DNA from: Cyclobacteriaceae bacterium | GTDB taxonomy: Bacteria; Bacteroidota; Bacteroidia; Cytophagales; Cyclobacteriaceae | Reading direction: 5' to 3' | NCBI GenBank assembly: GCA_947458795.1 | Contig: CANHCD010000018.1 | Location: forward strand, 1 to 14,345 | DNA length: 14,345 bases | In this document: positions 1 through 7,948 of the stretch, piece after piece | Position numbering within the stretch: position 1 is the first letter of the stretch | Layout of the letters: the number at the start of each line of letters is the position of its first letter | Program-made: the position numbers and the translations under genes | The notes under the pieces: model-generated | What the model saw: only the letters and a program-made list of their open reading frames with translations | The model's database searches: none | What the model was told of the DNA's origin: nothing

Positions 1-2512
1 CAGCTTCAATATCGATTACCTGTTCGGATTCAATTAATTTCAGCTCTATGACCTCATTAGCACTTAACTTATTTCCCAATGCCTTCCAGCCCTTCACATC
101 AATCAACATCTCAAAATCATAATCCATTTGATCTTCTACTTTGCCCTTCATAAAAGTCACTGAAACCTGTGCCTGGGCATCTGTGGTGACGAGCTTTAAG
201 TAAGATTGTTTGTGTTCGGTGATAAAGTTAAACCGCTTGTTGAGCGTAGTCGTTTCAATTAAGAATCGTTTCACAAAGAAACCTTTGGTAGTCCCATCAA
301 AGTAGACAGCTCCAATAACTTTTTGAGGGTCAAATTTTTGAATTAAGAGTACTTCGGTAGGATCGTAACGATTGGTCAACTCAAAACTGGTCAATTCATA
401 ATCACCATTTTTGTAGCATACCAAGATTTTGTCATCGCCAAGGAAGTTCCCTATTTGTTTGCCTCGAGAATCCGTGTTTAGTCGACCTACAGAAGCATCA
501 AAATAGATATTGAGGCCTCCCAAGGTAGATTTGCCTTCCATCTTAAATTGAATCTTACGAACGGGATATCGAGTTAAAATATTCCCTCCAGCTGCTCGAC
601 CTTTGATTTCAATCTCAGCAAAATCAAAATCAAACACTTTCACTCGCGCCTTCGCTCCTTGCGTCAAGTATACAGTTACCACTTCTGCTTCCCCATTGGG
701 GTTGACGGTAAGGTACAGTAATTTTGATCCCTTGGTTCCTTTGGTCAGGTCATATTCCTTGTCGCGGGTCACACCACCCACTTGAAAACGCTTAACCATA
801 GACCTTCCAGAGACCCCATCTAGGTAAATGAAATTGTAGGTCATTCGCTCGTCATTCTTACGAAAGACACCGACATAAATGAGGTCTTTGCCCATAAAGA
901 GCTTTTCCTGTATTTTAGAAACTACCAGTTTACCATCACGGCGAATGGCGATTATATCGTCTAGATCTGAACATTCACAGATGTATTCGTCTTTCTTTAG
1001 TCCGTATCCTACAAAACCATCCACTCGATTCACATACAGTTTGGCATTGTTTGCCGCCACTACAGCTGCCTGAATGGTATCAAATGCTCGAATCTCTGTT
1101 TTCCGTTCCCTACCTTTTCCATACTTATCCAATAAATTTTGGTAGTAGGCAATCGAATAATCTGTTAGGTGCTTTAAGTTGTAATTGACCTCCTTCAACT
1201 CATCCTGAAGTCGTTTCATCAACTCATCGGCCTTGAACGTATCAAACTTGGAGATCCGTTTGATTTTTATCTCAGTTAACCGAACCAAATCCTCCTGAAC
1301 AATAGTCCGGTAAAAATCAGGTTTGTAAGGATCTAAACCTCGATCTATTGCCTCCAATACTGCATCCCAAGTGGTACATTCTTCAATGTCTCGGTAAATG
1401 CGGTTTTCAATGAAAATCTTCTCCAAGGAAGAAAATAAAAGCTTTTCTAAGAGCTCCCCTTTTCGTATTTCAAGCTCCTTGCGGAGCAATTCCTTAGTTT
1501 GCTTGGTGTTGTACTTTAAAATCTCATTGACTGTCAAGAAAACTGGCTTGTCCTCGATGATCACACAGGCATTGGGCGATATAGAAACCTCACAATCTGT
1601 GAAGGCATACAAGGCATCGATGGTTACATCTGGAGAAACTCCCGGTACCAATTGAATCTGAATCTCGACATCCTTGGCGGTGTTATCCACCACTTTTTTG
1701 ATTTTTATCTTTCCCTTCTCATTCGCTTTAAGGATAGAATCAATCAATGAATCTGTGGTAGTACCAAAAGGTATTTCCTTGATTAGTAATGTTTTATTAG
1801 CATCCTCCTCAATTCTAGCTCTAATTTTTACTTTTCCACCTCGAAGGCCCTCTTGGTAATCCGAAAAATCTGCCAGACCTCCAGTAAGGAAGTCCGGAAG
1901 AACCTGTGGAGAATTGCCCTTTAGTAGTTCTATTGACGCTTCGATCAACTCCCGAAAGTTGTGCGGCAGAATCTTCGTGGACAAGCCAACAGCGATCCCT
2001 TCTACTCCTTGTGCCAAAAGCAATGGAAACTTTACAGGTAACGTTACGGGTTCTCTTTTTCTACCATCGTAGGAAAGCTGCCAATCTGTAGTTTGCGGAT
2101 TAAAAACCACATCCAAGGCAAACTTCGACAGTCGAGCTTCGATGTATCGCGCAGCAGCAGCACCATCGCCAGTACGCACATCTCCCCAGTTGCCCTGTGT
2201 CTCAATCAACAGGTCTTTTTGGCCCATATTGACGATCGCATCTCCTATGGAAGCATCTCCATGGGGGTGGTATTGCATGGACTGTCCAATGATGTTGGCA
2301 ACCTTATTGAATCTACCGTCATCCATCTCCTTCATGGCATGAAGGATTCTTCGCTGTACCGGCTTCAGCCCATCTTCAATCGCAGGAACTGCACGCTCCA
2401 AAATCACATAGGATGCATAGTCAAGGAACCAGTCCTTGTACATCCCTGTTACGGGCACAGAACCAAGAAGGCTGCTATCAGAACTTTCAGAAAGGTGGGT
2501 ATCGTCACTCAT
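1..2512 (-). CDS. parC: DNA topoisomerase IV subunit A (3' end outside window)
   Basis: This is the DNA-cleaving and rejoining subunit of topoisomerase IV, which with ParE unlinks daughter chromosomes and relaxes supercoils in the cytoplasm. About 837 residues are visible from the ATG at 2510-2512; the stop lies beyond base 1. The N-terminal breakage-reunion domain carries YHPHGDASIGD (residues 81-91) and the catalytic tyrosine Tyr123 in AARYIEARL (codon 2144-2146). The C-terminal half (about 510 onward) looks like the beta-pinwheel DNA-wrapping domain. The GyrA box is degenerate (KGRAAGGN, about 637-644) instead of the QRRGGKG type, which with the adjacent parE favours ParC over GyrA. The quinolone-determining position equivalent to E. 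coli GyrA Ser83 is Ala87, followed by Ser88; the acidic partner Asp91 is kept. The gene starts 50 bp after parE on the same strand with no obvious promoter between them, so it is probably cotranscribed. An AGGAA eight bases before the ATG could serve as a weak ribosome site. Confidence 0.95.
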   Translation of the reverse strand, partial: MSDDTHLSESSDSSLLGSVPVTGMYKDWFLDYASYVILERAVPAIEDGLKPVQRRILHAMKEMDDGRFNKVANIIGQSMQYHPHGDASIGDAIVNMGQKDLLIETQGNWGDVRTGDGAAAARYIEARLSKFALDVVFNPQTTDWQLSYDGRKREPVTLPVKFPLLLAQGVEGIAVGLSTKILPHNFRELIEASIELLKGNSPQVLPDFLTGGLADFSDYQEGLRGGKVKIRARIEEDANKTLLIKEIPFGTTTDSLIDSILKANEKGKIKIKKVVDNTAKDVEIQIQLVPGVSPDVTIDALYAFTDCEVSISPNACVIIEDKPVFLTVNEILKYNTKQTKELLRKELEIRKGELLEKLLFSSLEKIFIENRIYRDIEECTTWDAVLEAIDRGLDPYKPDFYRTIVQEDLVRLTEIKIKRISKFDTFKADELMKRLQDELKEVNYNLKHLTDYSIAYYQNLLDKYGKGRERKTEIRAFDTIQAAVVAANNAKLYVNRVDGFVGYGLKKDEYICECSDLDDIIAIRRDGKLVVSKIQEKLFMGKDLIYVGVFRKNDERMTYNFIYLDGVSGRSMVKRFQVGGVTRDKEYDLTKGTKGSKLLYLTVNPNGEAEVVTVYLTQGAKARVKVFDFDFAEIEIKGRAAGGNILTRYPVRKIQFKMEGKSTLGGLNIYFDASVGRLNTDSRGKQIGNFLGDDKILVCYKNGDYELTSFELTNRYDPTEVLLIQKFDPQKVIGAVYFDGTTKGFFVKRFLIETTTLNKRFNFITEHKQSYLKLVTTDAQAQVSVTFMKGKVEDQMDYDFEMLIDVKGWKALGNKLSANEVIELKLIESEQVIDIEA

Positions 2513-2562
2513 GTGAATATTCCTAGGGTTAAAGGAAATGAAGATTGGGAAAACTAGGTTCT

Positions 2563-4464
2563 TTAAGCATCAACTTCAGCATCTACTGCTTCTGTTTCAA
2601 GTTTAGGGTCTTCTAGAGCCAAATCTTTTTCAATCCTCAAATTGTCAATAATAAATACTTGTCGATCTGGGGTGTTTTTACCCATGTAGAAGGTAAGTAA
2701 GTCAACAATCTTGGTGTCCTTGGTCAGTAAAATAGGGTCCAATCGAATGTCTTCCCCAATAAAGGTTCCAAATTCTTCAGGTGAAATCTCGCCTAATCCC
2801 TTAAATCGAGTGATTTCAGGTTTATTGCCTAACTTATGAATGGCACGCTGCCGTTCTTCATCTGAATAGCAGTAGATCGTCTCCTTTTTATTCCGCACTC
2901 GAAACAAAGGGGTATCCAAAATGAAGAGGTGCCCATTTTTGACGAGGTCCGGAAAAAACTGCAAAAAATAGGTCATAATCAACAGCCTAATGTGCATCCC
3001 ATCCACATCGGCATCTGTAGCAATTACAATCTTCCGATAGCGCAAACTTTCAATTCCATCTTCAATGTTGAGCGCATGCTGGAGCAGGTTAAACTCTTCA
3101 TTTTCATAAACGACCTTCTTGGTCATTCCAAAACAATTGAGCGGCTTTCCTCGAAGTGAAAATACAGCTTGCGTTTGCACATCACGACTTTTGGTGATTG
3201 AACCTGAAGCAGAATCTCCTTCAGTGATGAAAAGCATGGTCTTATTTTTCGAATCCTCCTCGGCTTTTGGATCATCGTAGTGCACGCGGCAATCCCGAAG
3301 TTTTTTATTGTGAAGGTTTGCTTTTTTAGCCCGCTCGTTGGCTAATTTCTTAATCCCTGAGATTTCTTTGCGCTCACGCTCAGATTGCATAATCCGCTTC
3401 AGTAAGGCTTCTGCGGTACTTGGATTTTTATGAAGGTAATTGTCTAACTCTACTTTAATAAAGTCATTGACAAAAGTTCGAAGCGTAGGCCCATCTGGGC
3501 CAATACTCTGTGAGCCTAGTTTAGTCTTGGTTTGAGATTCAAAAACAGGCTCCTGCACACGAACCGCAATTGCTGCCACGACGGATTGACGAATATCAGA
3601 GGCATCAAAATCTTTTTTGTAAAACTCCCTTATGGTTTTGACCAAAGCCTCTCTAAATGCAGCTAAGTGAGTTCCGCCTTGAGTGGTATATTGCCCATTC
3701 ACAAAGGAGTAATATTCCTCACCATAACTTCCAGAGTGTGTAATGGCAACCTCAATGTCATTCCCTTTCAAATGAATAATTGGGTATCGTATACTTTCAT
3801 CGTCCACTTTGTTGGACAATAAATCATATAATCCTTTATCTGAAAAAAACTTTTTCCCATTAAATTGGAGACTTAAGCCTGCATTCAGGTAGGCATAATT
3901 CCACATTTGGTTTTCAAGATACTCAGGAATAAAATGGTAGTTTTTAAAAATAGAAGCATCTGGTGAAAAGACTACCTTGGTTCCATTTCGATCTGAAGAC
4001 TTACCGATGGGAGGATCACTCACTAAAATTCCCTTTTCAAATTCGGCAACTTTACATTCCCCTTCTCGGAAGGATTGCACCTTGAAAAAGTCGGAAAGTG
4101 CATTAACAGCCTTGGTACCTACTCCATTAAGTCCTACTGATTTCTGGAAAGCTCCTGAATCGTATTTACCACCCGTATTGATCTTGGAAACACAATCAAT
4201 CACTTTTCCGAGTGGTATTCCTCGACCATAGTCGCGAACTTCTACTTTATGTTCTGAAATTTTAACCTCAATGGTACGCCCATGTCCCATCATGTGCTCA
4301 TCAATGGAGTTGTCTAGGATTTCCTTCACTAACACATAAATTCCGTCATCTGGCGCACTTCCATCTCCTAATTTTCCAATATACATCCCCGGTCTCATCC
4401 GGATGTGTTCCCTCCAATCAAGCGAACGGATGCTGTCTTCGGTATAATTTACTTGTTCTGCCAT
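2563..4464 (-). CDS. parE: DNA topoisomerase IV subunit B (ATPase)
   Basis: This is the ATPase subunit of topoisomerase IV; ATP binding closes the clamp that captures the transported DNA duplex. The 633 residues show, in order: RPGMYIG (24-30), the GHKL ATP-site motif KEILDNSIDE with Glu48 and Asn52, DYGRGIP from Asp78, the glycine-rich lid GLNGVGTKA (111-119), and the transducer QTK loop (311-313, Lys313). The TOPRIM domain follows, with EGDSASG from Glu415 and the metal-binding DADVDG (484-489), and then RFKGLGEI near 553. The length fits a ParE or short GyrB without the large insertion seen in some proteobacterial GyrB. Pairing directly with parC supports ParE. The C-terminus ends in an acidic, non-conserved tail. 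The start at 4464 leaves only 3 bp after the stop of the upstream membrane gene, so translation of the two may be coupled. All motifs are intact. Confidence 0.95.
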   Translation of the reverse strand: MAEQVNYTEDSIRSLDWREHIRMRPGMYIGKLGDGSAPDDGIYVLVKEILDNSIDEHMMGHGRTIEVKISEHKVEVRDYGRGIPLGKVIDCVSKINTGGKYDSGAFQKSVGLNGVGTKAVNALSDFFKVQSFREGECKVAEFEKGILVSDPPIGKSSDRNGTKVVFSPDASIFKNYHFIPEYLENQMWNYAYLNAGLSLQFNGKKFFSDKGLYDLLSNKVDDESIRYPIIHLKGNDIEVAITHSGSYGEEYYSFVNGQYTTQGGTHLAAFREALVKTIREFYKKDFDASDIRQSVVAAIAVRVQEPVFESQTKTKLGSQSIGPDGPTLRTFVNDFIKVELDNYLHKNPSTAEALLKRIMQSERERKEISGIKKLANERAKKANLHNKKLRDCRVHYDDPKAEEDSKNKTMLFITEGDSASGSITKSRDVQTQAVFSLRGKPLNCFGMTKKVVYENEEFNLLQHALNIEDGIESLRYRKIVIATDADVDGMHIRLLIMTYFLQFFPDLVKNGHLFILDTPLFRVRNKKETIYCYSDEERQRAIHKLGNKPEITRFKGLGEISPEEFGTFIGEDIRLDPILLTKDTKIVDLLTFYMGKNTPDRQVFIIDNLRIEKDLALEDPKLETEAVDAEVDA

Positions 4465-4467
4465 CGA

Positions 4468-4965
4468 CTAGTTAATTCCCACTTGTGTGGATTTGAATTT
4501 TTTGAAAAGCAATACAAACAATGCTCCCACCCACACAAAAAGTACAACAGGCATCAATAAAAACCAAAGGTTGTATGCCGAAGCACTAATTACCTCTTGG
4601 TTGTTGATGGCGTGTACAAATAAGGCTGCCAGCGATAAACTCGCGTTGACCCAGCCCCCAAAAGAATAAAACCATGCCAACAAGTAATCGCGGTAAGGAT
4701 CTCCAATTGGAAATAGGCGATGTAATTTTCGATTGGCTTTTGTCTCCAACGTTTTTGGCGTGTAGATCGTGACTAGATTTAAGACCAAAAACCCGAACGC
4801 CAGCCCATAAAAAAAGGTGCTTTTTGCAAAATCTCGAAGCAAAATGCCTTGATCATCAAAACGAAATCCGATCTGCTCGGGCAATGCCGCATAGAAATAT
4901 AAAAGCGCAAAGAGGAATACTAGCACGCTGAAGAAATAGAAAACCTTTCCGAATCTGTAATACAT
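4468..4965 (-). CDS. Small four-helix membrane protein upstream of parE
   Basis: The function is unknown. The 165-residue product is strongly hydrophobic, with four predicted membrane segments at about 7-27, 50-68, 95-118 and 132-154. No signal-peptide cleavage site is evident, so it should sit in the inner membrane. The loop after helix 1 (LPEQIGFRFDDQG, about 28-40) resembles the LPxxIPxHFDxxG stretch at the start of DUF1648/SdpI-type membrane proteins. That likeness is by eye only and the rest does not clearly fit. A basic loop (KTLETKANRKLHRLFP, 71-86) lies between helices 2 and 3 and the C-terminus is lysine-rich, placing both in the cytoplasm by the positive-inside rule. It ends 3 bp before parE and is thus probably the first gene of the parE-parC transcript. 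No convincing -7/-33 boxes were found upstream of 4965. Confidence 0.75.
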   Translation of the reverse strand: MYYRFGKVFYFFSVLVFLFALLYFYAALPEQIGFRFDDQGILLRDFAKSTFFYGLAFGFLVLNLVTIYTPKTLETKANRKLHRLFPIGDPYRDYLLAWFYSFGGWVNASLSLAALFVHAINNQEVISASAYNLWFLLMPVVLFVWVGALFVLLFKKFKSTQVGIN

Positions 4966-5124
4966 GAAATTTGGGATTGAAGCCGCAATATAACCGATTT
5001 GAATAAACCTTCTGCCCTTTGTTTGAGTTCAAAAGTGACAAATTCAGTCAAATTCTATTTTTACTCATTAACAAGAAGATCAAATGAAAATTCAAGCGAT
5101 CTTTGGGCATTCAAAAAAATCTTC

Positions 5125-5511
5125 ATGAAAATTTCTATTTTGGTTCTAGTCCTCTCGCTTTTCACTTGGCTAAGCTCTTGTAGCTCTGCAGTAGACGCTG
5201 GAAAAATTAATCTAGAAAACTGGAAATCAGATCGCTATGGATGCAAAGGGTTAAGGATGCAAGACTTGGAAGAGTTTCGCTCCATAAAAAATCAATTTTT
5301 GGGAATCAACAACCAGGCATTAATCAAGACTTTTGGTCGACCAGACCGGGTGGAACTGGTAGATAAGAGCCAAAGCTTTTTCTTCTATTTTATTGAACCT
5401 AGTTCAGATTGTGCAGGGGTAGTACAAAAAAAAGAACCCCTTCGGATTCTTTTTAGAATGAATGCCTTGAGCAAGGTCTCAGAAGTGACGATTACAGACC
5501 AGAATCCATAA
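5125..5511 (+). CDS. Small putative outer-membrane lipoprotein
   Basis: This gene encodes an unrecognised 128-residue lipoprotein. The N-terminus is a lipoprotein signal: Met-Lys, a hydrophobic core (residues 4-15) and lipobox LSSC with the acylated cysteine Cys19. Ser20 follows, so there is no Asp inner-membrane retention signal. The start was set at the ATG at 5125 because the open frame upstream can only begin at a TTG (4999) and would bury the signal peptide. Cys40 and Cys96 could form a disulphide in the periplasm. The middle (LIKTFGRPDRVEL then FFFYFI, about 66-90) followed by LRILFRMNALSKVSEV recalls the small BamE/SmpA-like fold, where a GxPD turn is followed by strands. This is a loose likeness, not a family assignment. 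The last 20 bp overlap the 3' end of the convergent ROK kinase gene. Confidence 0.75.
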   Translation: MKISILVLVLSLFTWLSSCSSAVDAGKINLENWKSDRYGCKGLRMQDLEEFRSIKNQFLGINNQALIKTFGRPDRVELVDKSQSFFFYFIEPSSDCAGVVQKKEPLRILFRMNALSKVSEVTITDQNP

Positions 5512-6424
5512 AACACAAAGCAGCGGCACCTAGGGTACCTGCGTTATTCTCAAGGGTAGCTTTTTTCAACTTTAGGTCCTTGACATAATAGGGTGTCAAG
5601 AATTTGCGGGTATTGTATTCGATGGTAGGCATCATAAACTCTAAGCCAGCGGCAATACCACCTCCAAAATACACATCCGTGACATCCAGCACTCGAATGG
5701 TGGATACAATAGACTCACTAATTATTTCAGCAACTTCTTTAAATACCATCAAAGAGACCTCATTACCTGTTCGTGCAGTGTCTACCAGTAAATGGGTACC
5801 CAATTCCTTGCCTCTAAGCTCTCCTGCCTTTTCAGGATAGGCTGCAATCAAATTGGCCATTATCTTCAAAATCCCTCCCCTTCCAATTAAGGTTTCCAGT
5901 CCAGCATTCCCTCTAGAAAGCATGTGTCCCATTTCAAGGGCATTTCCACGGGAACCTTTAAATACCTGTCCATCCAATACGAGTGCACTCCCAATTCCTG
6001 TTCCCATGGTAATAAATAGGAAATTGGAAGAAACAGCACCCTTGCCAAATTGAAATTCCCCTATGGCTGCAGCGGCAGCATCATTTTCAAGGAAAAAATC
6101 ATGGTCAGGAAATCGAGACTTTAGCGTAGCCTTTAGGGGATAATTGTTCAATGCAGGTATAGCTGGGATTTCAAGAGGAGTCATTCGATCCTTACTAATC
6201 ATGCCTGGCAAACCGATACCGACCTTTTGGATGTGTGGAAACTTCTTCAAATAGGTTCCAATCACCGACACAAAATTAGGCCCAAAGCCATCTGCATGGT
6301 CTCTGTAGGAAGTGGTATCCTCCTTGAAAAACTCAATTATGTTCCCCGATTTATCTACTAATCCAATTTTTAGATGTGTTCCTCCAACATCTACTCCCAA
6401 AAACTGAGTATCCGAAATATTCAT
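5492..6424 (-). CDS. ROK-family sugar kinase (glucokinase-like, no zinc motif)
   Basis: This is a cytoplasmic sugar kinase of the ROK family, likely acting on glucose or a related hexose with ATP or polyphosphate. The 310 residues show the phosphate-1 loop DVGGTHLKIGLVD (12-24), the catalytic Asp115 in ENDAAAAA, the phosphate-2 motif MGTGIGSALV (140-149), EMGHM with His167, and the adenosine loop GGGIAAG (254-260). Most ROK proteins carry a CxCGxxGCxE zinc site after this His. Here that stretch reads RGNAGLETLIGRGG and the only cysteine in the protein is Cys304, so zinc cannot be bound that way. Actinobacterial polyphosphate glucokinases also lack the site, so a PpgK-like activity is possible; the phosphate donor cannot be read from sequence. 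There is no N-terminal helix-turn-helix, so it is a kinase and not a ROK repressor. It lies 46 bp downstream of the cysteine-cluster gene, probably in one operon. Confidence 0.85.
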   Translation of the reverse strand: MNISDTQFLGVDVGGTHLKIGLVDKSGNIIEFFKEDTTSYRDHADGFGPNFVSVIGTYLKKFPHIQKVGIGLPGMISKDRMTPLEIPAIPALNNYPLKATLKSRFPDHDFFLENDAAAAAIGEFQFGKGAVSSNFLFITMGTGIGSALVLDGQVFKGSRGNALEMGHMLSRGNAGLETLIGRGGILKIMANLIAAYPEKAGELRGKELGTHLLVDTARTGNEVSLMVFKEVAEIISESIVSTIRVLDVTDVYFGGGIAAGLEFMMPTIEYNTRKFLTPYYVKDLKLKKATLENNAGTLGAAALCFMDSGL

Positions 6425-6470
6425 AGTTTAATTCGTCCTTTTCGTTTGCTAAAAAAGCAAAACTATTCCT

Positions 6471-6965
6471 TTACTTCTTATAATCTTTGCCGATCTCGTA
6501 AAAAATTTTGAGAACTGCCGGACATACTAGTGTATTCTTCAAGGTTAAGTCCAATATTCCAAGCATATTTTTTCGATCTGTATGTGGGTATTCTCTGCAG
6601 GCTTTTGGGCGGTCTTCGTAGACTAAACATGCATTGTCTTCCCCTAAAAATGGGCAGGGTGCGCCTTTAAAAACATAATCACCCTCCTCATCCCGAAACA
6701 GATAGGTATCAATAAATTCACTTGACCGCATCCGAAAAACCTTTGAAAGTCGATCAATATCTGTTTGTAACAGGATGGGACTCGTGGTTTTGCAGCAATT
6801 GGCACAGTCCAAACAATCTAGCTTTTCAAAAACTTGTTCATGGGCCTGATGAAATCTAGCATCCAGGTTTTTCGGACGAGTGGCTTTAAGCTTTTCCTTG
6901 ATTTTTTTATTTGCCGGAAACTCCGACTTACTCTCTTTGGAGAATTTGGCTAGATCTAGAGACAC
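6471..6965 (-). CDS. YkgJ-type cysteine-cluster protein
   Basis: This is a 164-residue protein of the YkgJ/CxxCxxCC family, thought to bind zinc or an iron-sulphur cluster; the substrate and reaction are unknown. Eight cysteines are arranged as in the family: the core C51-x2-C54-x2-C57-C58, then Cys104 (APCPFL), Cys113 (ACLVYEDRPKACREYP), Cys123 and Cys148 near the C-terminus. The motif YEDRPKACREYP with the preceding CPFL is the most diagnostic part. The first 40 residues are lysine-rich and probably not part of the domain. The start codon is GTG (6963-6965); no in-frame ATG precedes it before the upstream stop, and the next Met (residue 79) would delete the core cluster. It lies 51 bp after the S1-protein gene and 46 bp before the ROK kinase, with no promoter seen in either gap. 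Confidence 0.85.
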   Translation of the reverse strand: MSLDLAKFSKESKSEFPANKKIKEKLKATRPKNLDARFHQAHEQVFEKLDCLDCANCCKTTSPILLQTDIDRLSKVFRMRSSEFIDTYLFRDEEGDYVFKGAPCPFLGEDNACLVYEDRPKACREYPHTDRKNMLGILDLTLKNTLVCPAVLKIFYEIGKDYKK

Positions 6966-7016
6966 CGCTGCTTTATAGATTGAGTTTTAACCAAGAGAAA
7001 CATGTTGTACACTTCT

Positions 7017-7850
7017 TTAGTCTCGACTAATTGAAATTCCATCTTCATGAATGGTAATCTCTCGGGCCTTGTACAATTGTCCAATGCACTGTTTGAACTG
7101 CTTTTTACTCATCCCTAAAACTTTTTGAATGGTTTCAGGATCTGATTTGTCATGAATCGGTAAAAAACCTTTCTCTTGAATAATTTGTAGGATTTTTTCA
7201 GCTCCCTCCTCGTATTTTACACGACCAAAGGGTAGCAACTGCAGGTCTAGTTTGCCATCATCTCGGCGTTTTTTTACCCAAAGTTTACGCACTTCTCCTA
7301 GTTCCAATTCCTGAAAGACCTCATTGGAATAAACCAAACCTTCGTAACGGTCTTCCAGTAAAACCTTGTATCCTAAGTCAGTTTTTTCGAAAATTAACCC
7401 TTCACATTCATTGCCAGGCATATAATCTTTTGGGGCAGGATATAAAAATTCACGGTACTTACTCACCCCAATCAGTCGATTGGATCGGTAATCCAAACAT
7501 AGGCGAATCAGGTATTTTTGACCCGCGGTCATAGGCTTAGCCATTTCAGCGTTTGGAACAAAAAGATCCTTTAGAAGGCCCCAATCCATAAATGCTCCAA
7601 AAGAAGTCACTTCCTTGCAGGTCAATACCCCAAATTGATCTAAAAGCAAAAGAGGCGTATCAGTAACCGCTACAGGTCGGTCTTCACTATCGGTGTATAC
7701 AAAAACGGATACTTCATCCCCTTCCTTCTCCTCACCTTTTAGGTATCCTTTAGGAAGTAACACTTCTTCGCCATCCCGACAGGCCAGGTAGGCTCCAAAA
7801 TCCGTGAATCGATTAATATATAGGGTGTTAACCAGTCCGAGTTCTTTCAT
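7017..7850 (-). CDS. CvfB/YitL-family S1 RNA-binding protein
   Basis: This 277-residue protein matches the CvfB (Staphylococcus) / YitL (Bacillus) architecture, RNA-binding proteins that affect expression of virulence or stress genes. Three S1-type beta-barrels can be placed at about 3-62 (GLVNTLYINRFTDFGAYL), 68-130 (DQFGVLTCKEVTSFGAFMDWG) and 145-205. They are followed by a winged-helix domain near 210-275 that includes KVLGMSKKQFKQCIGQLYKAREI, the usual CvfB C-terminal signature. It is cytoplasmic, and its targets in this organism cannot be read from sequence. It is the first gene of a likely operon with the cysteine-cluster and ROK kinase genes. A Bacteroidota -7 box lies only 4 bp before the ATG, implying a very short or absent 5' leader. 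No alternative Met exists near the N-terminus. Confidence 0.88.
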   Translation of the reverse strand: MKELGLVNTLYINRFTDFGAYLACRDGEEVLLPKGYLKGEEKEGDEVSVFVYTDSEDRPVAVTDTPLLLLDQFGVLTCKEVTSFGAFMDWGLLKDLFVPNAEMAKPMTAGQKYLIRLCLDYRSNRLIGVSKYREFLYPAPKDYMPGNECEGLIFEKTDLGYKVLLEDRYEGLVYSNEVFQELELGEVRKLWVKKRRDDGKLDLQLLPFGRVKYEEGAEKILQIIQEKGFLPIHDKSDPETIQKVLGMSKKQFKQCIGQLYKAREITIHEDGISISRD

Positions 7851-7854
7851 TTGG

Positions 7855-7881
7855 CAAAGGTAAAGATTTATCCTAGTTCAA
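7855..7881 (-). promoter_or_regulatory. Promoter of the S1-protein operon
   Basis: Read on the minus strand, TACCTTTG at 7862-7855 matches the Bacteroidota -7 box TAnnTTTG exactly. A TTG at 7881-7879 lies 16 bp upstream, slightly short of the usual spacing to the -33 box. The box ends 4 bp before the start codon at 7850, so transcription should begin at or within a few bases of the ATG. Confidence 0.55.
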
Positions 7882-7911
7882 GAGGGATAAAAATACGGAC
7901 ATTCCCTGTCA

Positions 7912-7948
7912 GGAAGCCCACAATTGAGTTGGAATTAGGGCGGCTTCC
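7912..7948. repeat. Inverted repeat flanking the -33 box (possible operator)
   Basis: GGAAGCC at 7912-7918 is repeated in inverted form as GGCTTCC at 7942-7948, with 23 bp between them. The left arm lies upstream of the -33 box of the plus-strand promoter and the right arm between its -33 and -7 boxes. This geometry fits a repressor or activator site better than a terminator, as no transcript ends here. The regulator is unknown. Confidence 0.4.

Noticed and set aside
603..2557. Several plus-strand open frames of 60-154 codons across this stretch
   Set aside because: They lie opposite the intact parC gene, have low-complexity Ser-rich translations and no family likeness; they are antisense shadows.
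1..4464. GyrA/GyrB (DNA gyrase) instead of ParC/ParE
   Set aside because: The GyrA box is degenerate and the two genes are adjacent as expected for topoisomerase IV in this phylum; gyrase is possible but less likely.
4999..5124. Upstream TTG extension of the lipoprotein gene by 42 codons
   Set aside because: It would bury the signal peptide and lipobox; the ATG at 5125 gives a normal lipoprotein precursor.
4966..5124. Divergent promoters between the membrane gene and the lipoprotein
   Set aside because: The closest sequence is GATCTTTG before the lipoprotein, one mismatch from TAnnTTTG, with no TTG at a suitable distance; nothing better was found for the minus strand.
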